From Propionibacterium sp. (GTDB lineage Bacteria > Actinomycetota > Actinomycetes > Propionibacteriales > Propionibacteriaceae), in contig DURG01000352.1 in NCBI GenBank assembly GCA_012837465.1, forward strand, positions 1 through 14,185: a stretch of DNA of 14,185 nt, read 5' to 3'. The position numbers and the translations under genes were made by a program. A model generated the notes under the pieces. It was not told where the DNA came from. It saw only the letters and a list, made by a program, of their open reading frames with translations, and ran no database searches. This document shows, in pieces, positions 8,301 to 13,008 of the stretch. The stretch's first letter is position 1. Every line of letters begins with the position of its first letter.

Positions 8301-8490
8301 CGCTGGTCTGGTACCGGCGGAAGTTGCTGCCGCGCACCTGGCCGGTGGCCAGCGACCCGGCAGCTTGGATGTGGTTGACCCGGCCCAGGTTGGCATAGTG
8401 GGCCCCGCGCGCCACCGTGGGTGCGCCGAAGTGGAGGGTGAGGTCCGCGTCCGTGAGGCGGGGCACCCAATCCGGGTAGGTCGTCGTCAT
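5338..8490 (-). CDS. SWIM zinc-finger SNF2-family helicase/translocase
   Basis: This is a 1050-residue ATP-dependent DNA translocase of the bacterial SWIM-SNF2 type. An N-terminal SWIM zinc finger has C75, C77, C83 and H85 (TCSCPMRADCKH). A long middle part (about 100-590) has no motif I can name. The SNF2 motor follows: Walker A DEMGLGKT (616-623), Walker B DEAQ (717-720), TGTPLEN (745-751), and the C-terminal helicase half with LVFSQFTGF (about 904-912) and QAIDRTHRIGQ (985-995). All key motifs look intact. Such proteins are thought to remodel protein-DNA complexes or act in repair or transcription recycling; the exact job here is unknown. The ATG at 8490 has no obvious Shine-Dalgarno, but a TAGACT ends only ten bases upstream, suggesting a very short leader. 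The gene is divergent from the nuoB-like operon. Confidence 0.95.
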   Translation of the reverse strand: MTTTYPDWVPRLTDADLTLHFGAPTVARGAHYANLGRVNHIQAAGSLATGQVRGSNFRRYQTSVNLNRGVLTATCSCPMRADCKHAVALILSMRTPALGRPQTSWRALLQPLMEQQKATGGAPMALVISEDGAELGMSPARRGARGNWVRSGAAWADLIRESSQLNPTHLDAVRAVLETRDLSRGATSWLPQHLAFNDLNATVWAALRSAIDAGVALVPGSSASGRAVAEPTLSPTPLEPTLLVNRVDGGLRLSPAVIDGDDTVEVTGRTLLGRPAHGVTITRGDTLVLGPLSRPLDQDEQRIFTHGAVTVPESDEAVFSAGFLPQLRRRLNVQVADGVDLPEAQPPKLLLHVEFSPQQAALTWGFRYRVGRTVVDVPLQARTSEPHPRDYGAEAALLPLAASPWLKPLDHRRPEVTTLTGRHLIGFVSETLPGLQAHPDVEVEVAGEQPEYQEAEEAPAIALSVSDSEHGDWFDLGVDVTIDGEPVPLAELLAALTAGDDHLVLDSGVWFPLDVPELNQLRELLDEARLLVDHEGDSIRLRPEHAGLWDELVALGVVAEQSAAWQQAVDGLLDPSSLPEVALPEGLDADLRAYQDTGFRWLTFLWQTRLGGILADEMGLGKTLQSLAFLQAAKERGELAAPALVVAPTSVIGTWAAEAERFTPGLKVVAITGTHARRGTELADEVDGADLVVTSYTLLRLEENAYRRLDWSAVLLDEAQFVKNHASKAYKAVRRLRARMKVALTGTPLENNLMDLWSLLSITAPGLFPDPKSFTTAYRKPIESGNREALARLHRRTRPLILRRTKAAVAAELPDKQEQVVPVQLEPAHRRLYDRHLARERQKILGLVGDLQRNRITILRSLTMLRQLSLSPVLVDQEYPAGSAKIDALLDLLDEALAEGHRALVFSQFTGFLGLVRNRLDEEKISYEYLDGATRNRAERISSFREGDASLFLISLKAGGFGLTLTEADYVFILDPWWNPAAESQAIDRTHRIGQDKPVNVYRLVAADTIEEKVVALQERKRALFDDVVAAGSDTAAPMTASDIMGLLTP

Positions 8491-8500
8491 CGCTCGGGCG

Positions 8501-8506
8501 AGTCTA
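8501..8506 (-). promoter_or_regulatory. Probable -10 element for the helicase gene
   Basis: The minus strand reads TAGACT, followed by ten bases and the helicase ATG. Transcription starting about seven bases downstream would leave a leader of only a few bases. It is one arm of a 9-bp inverted repeat shared with the opposite promoter. Confidence 0.5.
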
Positions 8507-8536
8507 GTCCCCTCCGATGATCAACCCCCATCCCAC

Positions 8537-8542
8537 TAGACT
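8537..8542 (+). promoter_or_regulatory. Probable -10 element giving a leaderless nuoB-like transcript
   Basis: TAGACT is followed by seven bases and the ATG at 8550, the spacing expected when the A of the start codon is also the first transcribed base. No Shine-Dalgarno precedes that ATG, which agrees. I see no good -35. Confidence 0.55.
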
Positions 8543-8549
8543 CCACTGC

Positions 8550-8936
8550 ATGCTGATGGCACGCGACTGGTTCGGCGACGGTGAGATCTTCGTCGTCGAC
8601 ATCCCGCTTGCCTGCTGCGCGCTCGAGTCGCAGTCGGCGGCCGGTGCGCGCCCGGAGGTCGACACCGAGGCCATCCCGGACGGGGCGAGGATCGTCGTGA
8701 CGCTGTCGGGCACGCTCACCCAGCCGATGGTGCCGGCGATCCGCCACGCGCTGGACCAGGTGCCCGGCGCGATCGTGGTCGCCTTCGGGGCGTGCGCCTG
8801 TGTCGGCGGGCCGTACTGGGATTCGTACGCCGTCGTGAAGGGCGGCGAGGAACTGGTGCCCGTGGACCACTTCATCGCCGGCTGCCCGCCCCCGCCGTCG
8901 GCCCTCGACGAGTACCTGGCAGGCCTGCGTGGCTGA
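8550..8936 (+). CDS. nuoB: NuoB-like iron-sulfur subunit (complex I / group 4 hydrogenase-related)
   Basis: In complex I, NuoB carries the last cluster (N2), which hands electrons to quinone. This 128-residue version keeps all ligands expected for that cluster: tandem C22-C23 (PLACCALESQ), C82 (FGACACVGG) and C112 (AGCPPPPSAL). The tandem cysteines resemble true complex I NuoB (LACCAIE) rather than membrane hydrogenase small subunits, which usually have GCNGC. It is shorter than typical NuoB. I chose the ATG at 8550 because a -10-like TAGACT lies exactly seven bases upstream; ATG 8556 is an alternative, and ATG 8517 would precede the promoter. The stop overlaps the next gene by eight bases. 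No NuoD, NuoE/F/G or membrane subunit is in the window, so 'NADH-quinone oxidoreductase' would overstate what is shown. Confidence 0.85.
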   Translation: MLMARDWFGDGEIFVVDIPLACCALESQSAAGARPEVDTEAIPDGARIVVTLSGTLTQPMVPAIRHALDQVPGAIVVAFGACACVGGPYWDSYAVVKGGEELVPVDHFIAGCPPPPSALDEYLAGLRG

Positions 8937-9381
8937 GTACCAGATCCCCGTCGAGCAGTGGGCCAGCGAGGCCGCGGCCGCCCGCCGCGCTGGCTTCGCC
9001 CTGCTGGTCAACCTCACCGCCGTCGACGAACTCGGCCGCGGCGACGAGATCCGCGTGATCCTCACCCTCGAGCACCCCGAGACCCGCGACAGGGCGGACC
9101 TCGTGACCCGCGTGCCCCGCGACGACTCGGCGCTGCCCGACCTCGCCCCCGTCTTTCCCGGCGCCGCGTGGTTGCAGCGCCAGGTCCATGACTTGTTCGG
9201 CGTCACATTCGACGGCGGGGACAACCGGGCGCTGATCCACCACGCCGGCGGCGCCCCCCTACGCAAGGACGTGCTGCTCGAGCCCCGCCAGGCCAAGCCC
9301 TGGCCCGGCGCCGTCGAGCCCGGCTCGTCAGAGCCCGGCCGCCGCAAGCTGCTGCCCCCCGGCGTGGAGGGGGCGCGATGA
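8929..9381 (+). CDS. nuoC: NuoC-like subunit (30-kDa subunit family)
   Basis: NuoC is a cluster-free scaffold of the connecting arm of complex I and related hydrogenases. The diagnostic signature is WLQRQVHDLFGVTFDGGDNR, followed by ALIHHAGGAPLRKD. It corresponds to the family pattern W-x-E-R-E-x-x-D-x-F-G-I-x-F-x-G-H-P-x-x-R ... PLRKD. Here Q replaces the usual E in R-Q-V and GGDN replaces GHPD, so it is a diverged member. The protein has 150 residues with a short N-terminal domain. I chose the GTG at 8929, which overlaps the end of the nuoB-like gene by eight bases; the next gene overlaps its stop as ATGA. The arrangement strongly implies one polycistronic message. Confidence 0.82.
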   Translation: MAEYQIPVEQWASEAAAARRAGFALLVNLTAVDELGRGDEIRVILTLEHPETRDRADLVTRVPRDDSALPDLAPVFPGAAWLQRQVHDLFGVTFDGGDNRALIHHAGGAPLRKDVLLEPRQAKPWPGAVEPGSSEPGRRKLLPPGVEGAR

Positions 9382-9698
9382 TCCACGGCTCGATCCACCT
9401 CATCGAGGAGCGCTGCACGTCCTGCATGATCTGCGCGCGGGAATGCCCGACGTGGTGCATCACGCTCACCTCGCACCAGGAGCAGACCGTCCCCGCGCCC
9501 GGCGCGCGTCCCCGCACCCACAACGTGCTCGACACCTTCACCATCGACTGGTCGCTGTGCATGTACTGCGGCGTCTGCATCGAGCAGTGCCCGACCGATG
9601 CGCTCGAGTGGGGCGGCGCGCACGTGCCCTCTGCCGGCCGGCTCGTCGACCTGCTGCACGACCGCGAGCGGTTGGCCCCAGATGCCGACCCTCGGTGA
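9378..9698 (+). CDS. nuoI: NuoI-like ferredoxin subunit with two 4Fe-4S clusters
   Basis: This 106-residue protein has two complete 4Fe-4S motifs: C13-x2-C16-x2-C19-x3-C23-P and C61-x2-C64-x2-C67-x3-C71-P. The long spacing between them (37 residues) and the order after NuoB and NuoC fit NuoI or the similar EchF/HycF subunits of group 4 hydrogenases. These wire electrons to the N2 cluster. The start ATG overlaps the previous stop as ATGA, and GGAGG lies about eight bases upstream. It is much shorter than NuoI of Escherichia coli (about 180 residues) and closer to the minimal ferredoxin-like subunits. A stand-alone ferredoxin is an alternative, but the gene order argues against it. Confidence 0.85.
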   Translation: MIHGSIHLIEERCTSCMICARECPTWCITLTSHQEQTVPAPGARPRTHNVLDTFTIDWSLCMYCGVCIEQCPTDALEWGGAHVPSAGRLVDLLHDRERLAPDADPR

Positions 9699-11160
9699 CC
9701 TGACCCGCCGCGCGCTCGCAGACCTCAAGCAGGCAGCCAGCACGCGTGCCGTCTGGTTCGGCTTCCTGGGCAGCCTCGGCATCCTGATGGGCTCACTCAG
9801 CCCCGCCTACCTGCCGCAGGCCTCCCCGATCTGGGACGTGCTGCGCGCCTGGCGCATCGACGGCCCCACCACCCGCTGGTTCGGCACCATCTCCACCCTG
9901 CTGGGCCTGATGCTCCTGCTCGAGGCGTGGTTCCGGCTCCGCCCGGCCCGCCGTCGGGCCGCCGGCAAGCCGCAATTGCGGCACTGGGCAGTGCTCGCGA
10001 TCGTGGCCGCCCCCATGCTGGTCGGCCCGCCGATCTTCTCCCACGACGCCTACTCCTACGCCGCGCACGGCTGGCTGATCCACAACAACCTCAGCCCCTA
10101 CGCCGTCGGCCCGGGCATCCTGCCCGGCTACTACGCCGACCAGGTGGCCTGGGTGTGGCGCGAGACGACGGCGCCCTACGGTCCGTTGTCGCTGTGGCTC
10201 AGCCACGCACTGGTGCAACTGGCCGGCTTCGACCCCTACCTCTCGGCCGTCCTGATGCGGATCCCCGCGCTGGTCGGCGTCGTCCTGATCGGCTTCACGG
10301 TGCCGCGCATCGCCAAGCGGTTCGGGGTGGACCCGGCCGCGGCCAGCTGGTTCGCGGTGCTCAACCCCATCCTCGTCATCGACTTCGTCGGCGGCGCCCA
10401 CAACGACTCCCAGATGACCGGCCTCATGCTGCTGGGCATCTGGGTCACGCTCAAGTGGCGCAGTTGGTGGCTGGGCGCGCTCATCGTCGGCCTGGCCGCC
10501 GCGATCAAGCAGCCCGCGTTCCTCGCGGCGGTGGCGCTGCCGTTCCTGATCCGGCCGTGGACCTCGTGGCGCGTGCGCCCGACGGCGTGGGCGGTGCTGA
10601 GGGCGACCACTTCGCTCGCGCTCGCCGTCGCCGTGTTCGCCCTGATCTCGTGGACGACGGGGCTGGGCTTCGGCTGGATCAACGCGATCAACGTGCCGGG
10701 CATGGTGGACACGGTCTCGCCGTTCACCGTGGTGGGTTTCATGGTGCAGTACCCGGTGAACTGGCTTGGCCTGGACCCGACGGGTCGCTCGGTGATCACG
10801 TTCTTCCGCGGGGTCGGTGCCGTGGTGGGCGCGCTGGGCATCGTCTACTTCGCGTGGCGGCACCTCGGCAAGCGCCCGCTGCACTTCGTGAGCTACTCGT
10901 TCCTGTGGTTCGCGTTCTGCGCTCCTGCCATCCACTCCTGGTACCTGTTGTGGGGCGCGGTGCTGCTCCCGGTGACCCGCCCGTCATCGCGGCTGCTGCG
11001 GTGGGCGATCATCGCCACGGTGATCCTGCTGGGCTTCAACGCGATGAACTTCGGCATCCGCAACGGCATGTGGATGATGGTGCTGATCCTGTTCGGCGCC
11101 ATCTACTGGGCGATGCACACCCACGAGTTGAGCCAGCCCATGGAGGAATCGGGCCCCTGA
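9682..11160 (+). CDS. mptB: Polyprenol-phosphomannose-dependent alpha-1,6-mannosyltransferase (MptB family)
   Basis: This integral membrane GT-C glycosyltransferase family adds mannose from polyprenyl phosphomannose to growing lipomannan or related lipoglycans on the outer face of the membrane. The 492-residue protein has roughly a dozen hydrophobic segments (the first at about 24-44, 65-83 and 100-118). After the third is the loop HDAYSYAAHGWLIHNN (120-135), whose acidic residue fits the GT-C catalytic position. A conserved GGAHND (236-241) follows, and then tracts such as GLAAAIKQPAFLAAVALPFL. It is shorter than mycobacterial MptB (nearly 600 residues). The ATG at 9682 overlaps the NuoI-like gene by 17 bases; it has no clear Shine-Dalgarno, so translation may depend on the upstream gene. 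Whether the product is MptA- or MptB-like in function cannot be decided from sequence. Its stop codon is inside a REP-like repeat. Confidence 0.85.
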   Translation: MPTLGDLTRRALADLKQAASTRAVWFGFLGSLGILMGSLSPAYLPQASPIWDVLRAWRIDGPTTRWFGTISTLLGLMLLLEAWFRLRPARRRAAGKPQLRHWAVLAIVAAPMLVGPPIFSHDAYSYAAHGWLIHNNLSPYAVGPGILPGYYADQVAWVWRETTAPYGPLSLWLSHALVQLAGFDPYLSAVLMRIPALVGVVLIGFTVPRIAKRFGVDPAAASWFAVLNPILVIDFVGGAHNDSQMTGLMLLGIWVTLKWRSWWLGALIVGLAAAIKQPAFLAAVALPFLIRPWTSWRVRPTAWAVLRATTSLALAVAVFALISWTTGLGFGWINAINVPGMVDTVSPFTVVGFMVQYPVNWLGLDPTGRSVITFFRGVGAVVGALGIVYFAWRHLGKRPLHFVSYSFLWFAFCAPAIHSWYLLWGAVLLPVTRPSSRLLRWAIIATVILLGFNAMNFGIRNGMWMMVLILFGAIYWAMHTHELSQPMEESGP

Positions 11161-11182
11161 GCGTGAGCGCCAGCGAACGACG
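11158..11182 (+). repeat. REP-like repeat, copy 3 (core only)
   Basis: These 25 bases are identical to the minus-strand core of copy 2 (5291-5315). The first three bases, TGA, are the stop codon of the mannosyltransferase gene. The outer part (GGGCCCC before the core) only partly resembles the other copies. Confidence 0.75.
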
Positions 11183-11193
11183 CTTGTGCTGAG

Positions 11194-11221
11194 CCTGTCC
11201 CAGCGCGGAGCGCCGGACAGG
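11194..11221. terminator. Hairpin between convergent mptB and xthA
   Basis: CCTGTCC (11194-11200) pairs with GGACAGG (11215-11221). Inside, GCGC (11203-11206) can pair with GCGC (11210-11213) around a GGA loop. There is no T-tract on either strand, so it is not a canonical intrinsic terminator. Its place between two converging genes suits transcript ending or 3'-end protection. The GAGCCTGTC...GACAGGTCGAAG layout also looks like a second interspersed repeat family. Confidence 0.5.
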
Positions 11222-11271
11222 TCGAAGTGTAGGGCCGCCGCAGCGGATCCAACACGCCACCCCCCGAGCGC

Positions 11272-12153
11272 TCAGCCGTCGTAGTCGACGAGGACGGGGG
11301 AGTGGTCGCTGATCCGGCCCTCATAGGTCTCCTCGCGCCCGACCCACGCCCGCGTCGCCCGCTTGGCGAGACCCGGCGAGGCGAGGTGGTAGTCGATGCG
11401 CCACCCGGCGTCGTTGGCCCACGCCTGGCCGCGCCAGCTCCACCAGCTGTACGGGCCCTCGGCGTCCGGGTGCAGGCGGCGCACCACGTCGACGAGGGAG
11501 CGGGGGCTCAGCACGGAGCCGAGCCACTCGCGTTCCTCGGGCAGGAACCCTTCGGACTTCTGGTTGGTGCGCCAGTTCTTCAGGTCCTGCTTGGTGTGGG
11601 CGATGTTGAAGTCGCCCATGACGAGGAACTCGCGGCCCTGCGTAGCGGCCTCCCGGCGCGACGCGGTGAGCACCCGGGCCAGGCCGCGCATGAAGCGCAT
11701 CTTGCGCTGGTACTTGGCCTCGGAGCCCTCCTCGTACGGCCACGCGGCGCCCTTGGGTAGGTACAGCGAGGCGACGCGCAGCGGGGCGTCGGCCAAGTCC
11801 ACCTCGAGGTAGCGGCCCTCGCCCGCGAAGGAGGCGAGGTCGCGGCTGACGATGCGCTCCGATTCGACGAGTTCGGGCGCGCCGTCGGGGGCGATGGTGG
11901 TCACGACTTCGGACAACGCCCTGGTGTGCGCCGGCTTCTCACGCGTGAGCACGGCGACCCCGTTGCGCCCGGCGAGCGTGCCCGCGTCGAGCGTCACGTG
12001 GTAGCCCGCGAACGCCTCGAGCGGCAGGTCCGCGACGCGGCAGCGCACCTCCTGCAGCGCGATGACGTCGGCTTGCGTGTCGTCCCAGAACTGGCGGTAG
12101 CCGCGGCGCAGCGCCGCGCGGATTCCGTTGACGTTGTGGGTGCCGATGCGCAT
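11272..12153 (-). CDS. xthA: Exodeoxyribonuclease III (AP endonuclease, XthA/ExoA)
   Basis: This repair enzyme cuts DNA at abasic sites and removes 3' blocking groups; it belongs to the exonuclease-endonuclease-phosphatase fold. The 293-residue protein carries the expected active-site residues: N7 (HNVNGIR), E35 (ALQE), Y131 (SLYLPKG), D181 and N183 (MGDFNIAHT), D254 (RIDYHLAS), and D283-H284 (SDHSPVLVDYDG). GRNGVAVL (62-69) is also typical. The ATG at 12153 has no Shine-Dalgarno, but a TATGCT lies eight bases upstream, fitting a leaderless transcript. yajQ precedes it on the same strand, but 137 bases with duplicated repeats separate them, so independent transcription is likely. The gene converges on mptB. 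Confidence 0.95.
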   Translation of the reverse strand: MRIGTHNVNGIRAALRRGYRQFWDDTQADVIALQEVRCRVADLPLEAFAGYHVTLDAGTLAGRNGVAVLTREKPAHTRALSEVVTTIAPDGAPELVESERIVSRDLASFAGEGRYLEVDLADAPLRVASLYLPKGAAWPYEEGSEAKYQRKMRFMRGLARVLTASRREAATQGREFLVMGDFNIAHTKQDLKNWRTNQKSEGFLPEEREWLGSVLSPRSLVDVVRRLHPDAEGPYSWWSWRGQAWANDAGWRIDYHLASPGLAKRATRAWVGREETYEGRISDHSPVLVDYDG

Positions 12154-12161
12154 GGGGCCCG

Positions 12162-12167
12162 AGCATA
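12162..12167 (-). promoter_or_regulatory. Probable -10 element giving a leaderless xthA transcript
   Basis: The minus strand reads TATGCT, then eight bases, then the xthA ATG. This matches TANNNT at leaderless spacing, and no Shine-Dalgarno is present. A -35 is not obvious; that region is occupied by repeat sequence. Confidence 0.5.
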
Positions 12168-12172
12168 GCTGC

Positions 12173-12268
12173 GTCCCGTTGGTGGTTGCGTCCGGGCGTG
12201 TGAGGACCGCGGCCGTGTCCCGTTGGTTGAGCCGGCTGCGTCCGAGCGTGCGAGGACCGCGGCCGCGT
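12173..12268. repeat. Imperfect tandem duplication of a REP-like unit
   Basis: The 29 bases at 12187-12215 match 12237-12265 at 27 positions (period 50). GTCCCGTTGGT occurs at 12173-12183 and again at 12217-12227 (period 44), so the units differ by a 6-base insertion. The second unit contains the perfect palindrome CGCGGCCGCG (12258-12267). The unit is not the one seen at 4719, 5284 and 11158. Confidence 0.75.
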
Positions 12269-12290
12269 CGAAACCGGCCAACAGCGATGC

Positions 12291-12782
12291 TCAGCGGTAG
12301 TTGGTGAACTGCACCGCGAAGTCGTAGTCCTGCGCCTTGATCATCTGCTGCACGGCCTGCAGGTCGTCGCGCTTCTTCGACGAGATGCGCAGCTCATCGC
12401 CCTGGATCTGCGCCTTGACGCCCTTCGGGCCCTCGTCGCGGATCAGCTTCGAGATCTTCTTGGCGTCCTCCTGCTTGATGCCCTGCTTCGTGGAGGCGGT
12501 GATCTTCCAGAGCTTGCCGGACTGGCGCGGGTCCCCGGCGTCGAGCGCCTTGAGGCTCACGCCGCGGCGCAGCAACTTGGTCTGGAACACGTCGAGGACG
12601 GCCTTGACGCGCTCCTCGGAGTTCGCCTCCATCTCGATGAACTCGCCGGACCAGGCGATCTTGGCGTCGACGCCCTTGAAGTCAAAGCGCTGCCCGACCT
12701 CCTTGGCGGCCTGGTTCAGGGCGTTGTCGACCTCCTGGCGATCCACCTTGCTCACTACGTCGAAAGAGCTGTCTGCAGCCAT
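12291..12782 (-). CDS. yajQ: YajQ family nucleotide-binding protein (UPF0234)
   Basis: YajQ proteins are small cytoplasmic proteins of two ferredoxin-like domains that bind nucleotides; a Xanthomonas member binds cyclic di-GMP and acts with a transcription factor. The 163-residue length is standard. Typical stretches are the start MAADSSFDVVSKVDRQEVDN, then RFDFKG (about 32-37), KLLRRGVSLKALD (about 72-84), KQGI..EDAKKISKLIRD (about 101-118), ISSKKRDDLQAVQ (about 133-145) and the ending DYDFAVQFTNYR. I chose the ATG at 12782, which has GAGGAGA a few bases upstream; the open frame continues upstream, but extension would run into the tRNA-Tyr gene. It is divergent from tRNA-Tyr. Its role in this organism is unknown. 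Confidence 0.95.
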   Translation of the reverse strand: MAADSSFDVVSKVDRQEVDNALNQAAKEVGQRFDFKGVDAKIAWSGEFIEMEANSEERVKAVLDVFQTKLLRRGVSLKALDAGDPRQSGKLWKITASTKQGIKQEDAKKISKLIRDEGPKGVKAQIQGDELRISSKKRDDLQAVQQMIKAQDYDFAVQFTNYR

Positions 12783-12809
12783 GGTTCTCCTCAATTCCTG
12801 TGTGCGGCA

Positions 12810-12815
12810 ACCATA
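12810..12815 (-). promoter_or_regulatory. Possible -10 element for yajQ
   Basis: The minus strand reads TATGGT about 27 bases before the yajQ ATG, leaving room for the GAGGAGA ribosome-binding site. The -35 region (TGGCCC, 17-base spacing) is weak. Confidence 0.35.
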
Positions 12816-12827
12816 CCCAGAGCCATT

Positions 12828-12857
12828 TTGGCGGGCCAGCTTTCGTGCTGCTACAGT
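12828..12857 (+). promoter_or_regulatory. Promoter of tRNA-Tyr
   Basis: TTGGCG (12828-12833) and TACAGT (12852-12857) are separated by 18 bases and lie 11 bases before the mature tRNA 5' end. This is the best sigma-70-like pair in the window. Confidence 0.6.
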
Positions 12858-12868
12858 TGTGCGTCGCT

Positions 12869-12952
12869 GGCAGGTTGCCCGAGCGGCCAAAGGGAGCGGT
12901 CTGTAAAACCGTCGCGTAAGCTACGTTGGTTCGAATCCAACACCTGCCACCA
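12869..12952 (+). tRNA. tRNA-Tyr (anticodon GTA)
   Basis: The acceptor stem pairs GGCAGGT (12869-12875) with ACCTGCC (12942-12948), followed by discriminator A and an encoded CCA (12950-12952). The anticodon loop CTGTAAA gives GTA at 12903-12905, closed by GCGGT/ACCGT with one G-T pair. The T arm is GTTGG-TTCGAAT-CCAAC. A long variable arm between anticodon and T arms (about 12912-12924) marks a class II tRNA, as expected for bacterial tRNA-Tyr. It is followed immediately by a strong hairpin. Confidence 0.97.
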
Positions 12953-12984
12953 GGCCCCGAATCGGATTGATTCGGGGCCTTGTT
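12952..12984 (+). terminator. Terminator-like hairpin after tRNA-Tyr
   Basis: AGGCCCCGAATC (12952-12963) pairs perfectly with GATTCGGGGCCT (12969-12980) around a 5-base loop, GGATT. TTGTT follows (the first T closes the stem), a weak T-rich tail. The first stem base is the last base of the tRNA CCA. Only 28 bases then remain before deoD. Confidence 0.85.
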
Positions 12985-13008
12985 CGTCTCTCACGGAAGG
13001 TGCCAACG

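Noticed and set aside
5134..8520. Very long plus-strand open frame (1128 codons) opposite the helicase
   Set aside because: It mirrors the intact helicase gene, lacks a ribosome-binding site, and its translation is low-complexity Gly/Arg/Val/Gln-rich with no motif. Long antisense frames are expected in DNA this G+C-rich.
8517..8549. Earlier ATG for the NuoB-like gene at 8517
   Set aside because: It lies upstream of the -10-like TAGACT and adds 11 residues with no similarity to the family. The ATG at 8550 fits leaderless spacing.
9598..9681. Earlier start for mptB at 9598
   Set aside because: The added 28 residues are Ser/Cys/Thr-rich, read out of phase with the well-supported NuoI-like gene, and do not resemble the family's N-terminus.
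9793..10935. Minus-strand open frame inside mptB
   Set aside because: The product is Arg/Asp/Gln/His-rich without hydrophobic core or motif, while the opposite frame is a clear membrane glycosyltransferase.
12783..12890. Earlier start for yajQ at 12890
   Set aside because: It would overlap the tRNA-Tyr gene and both promoters; the ATG at 12782 has a good ribosome-binding site and gives the family's standard length.
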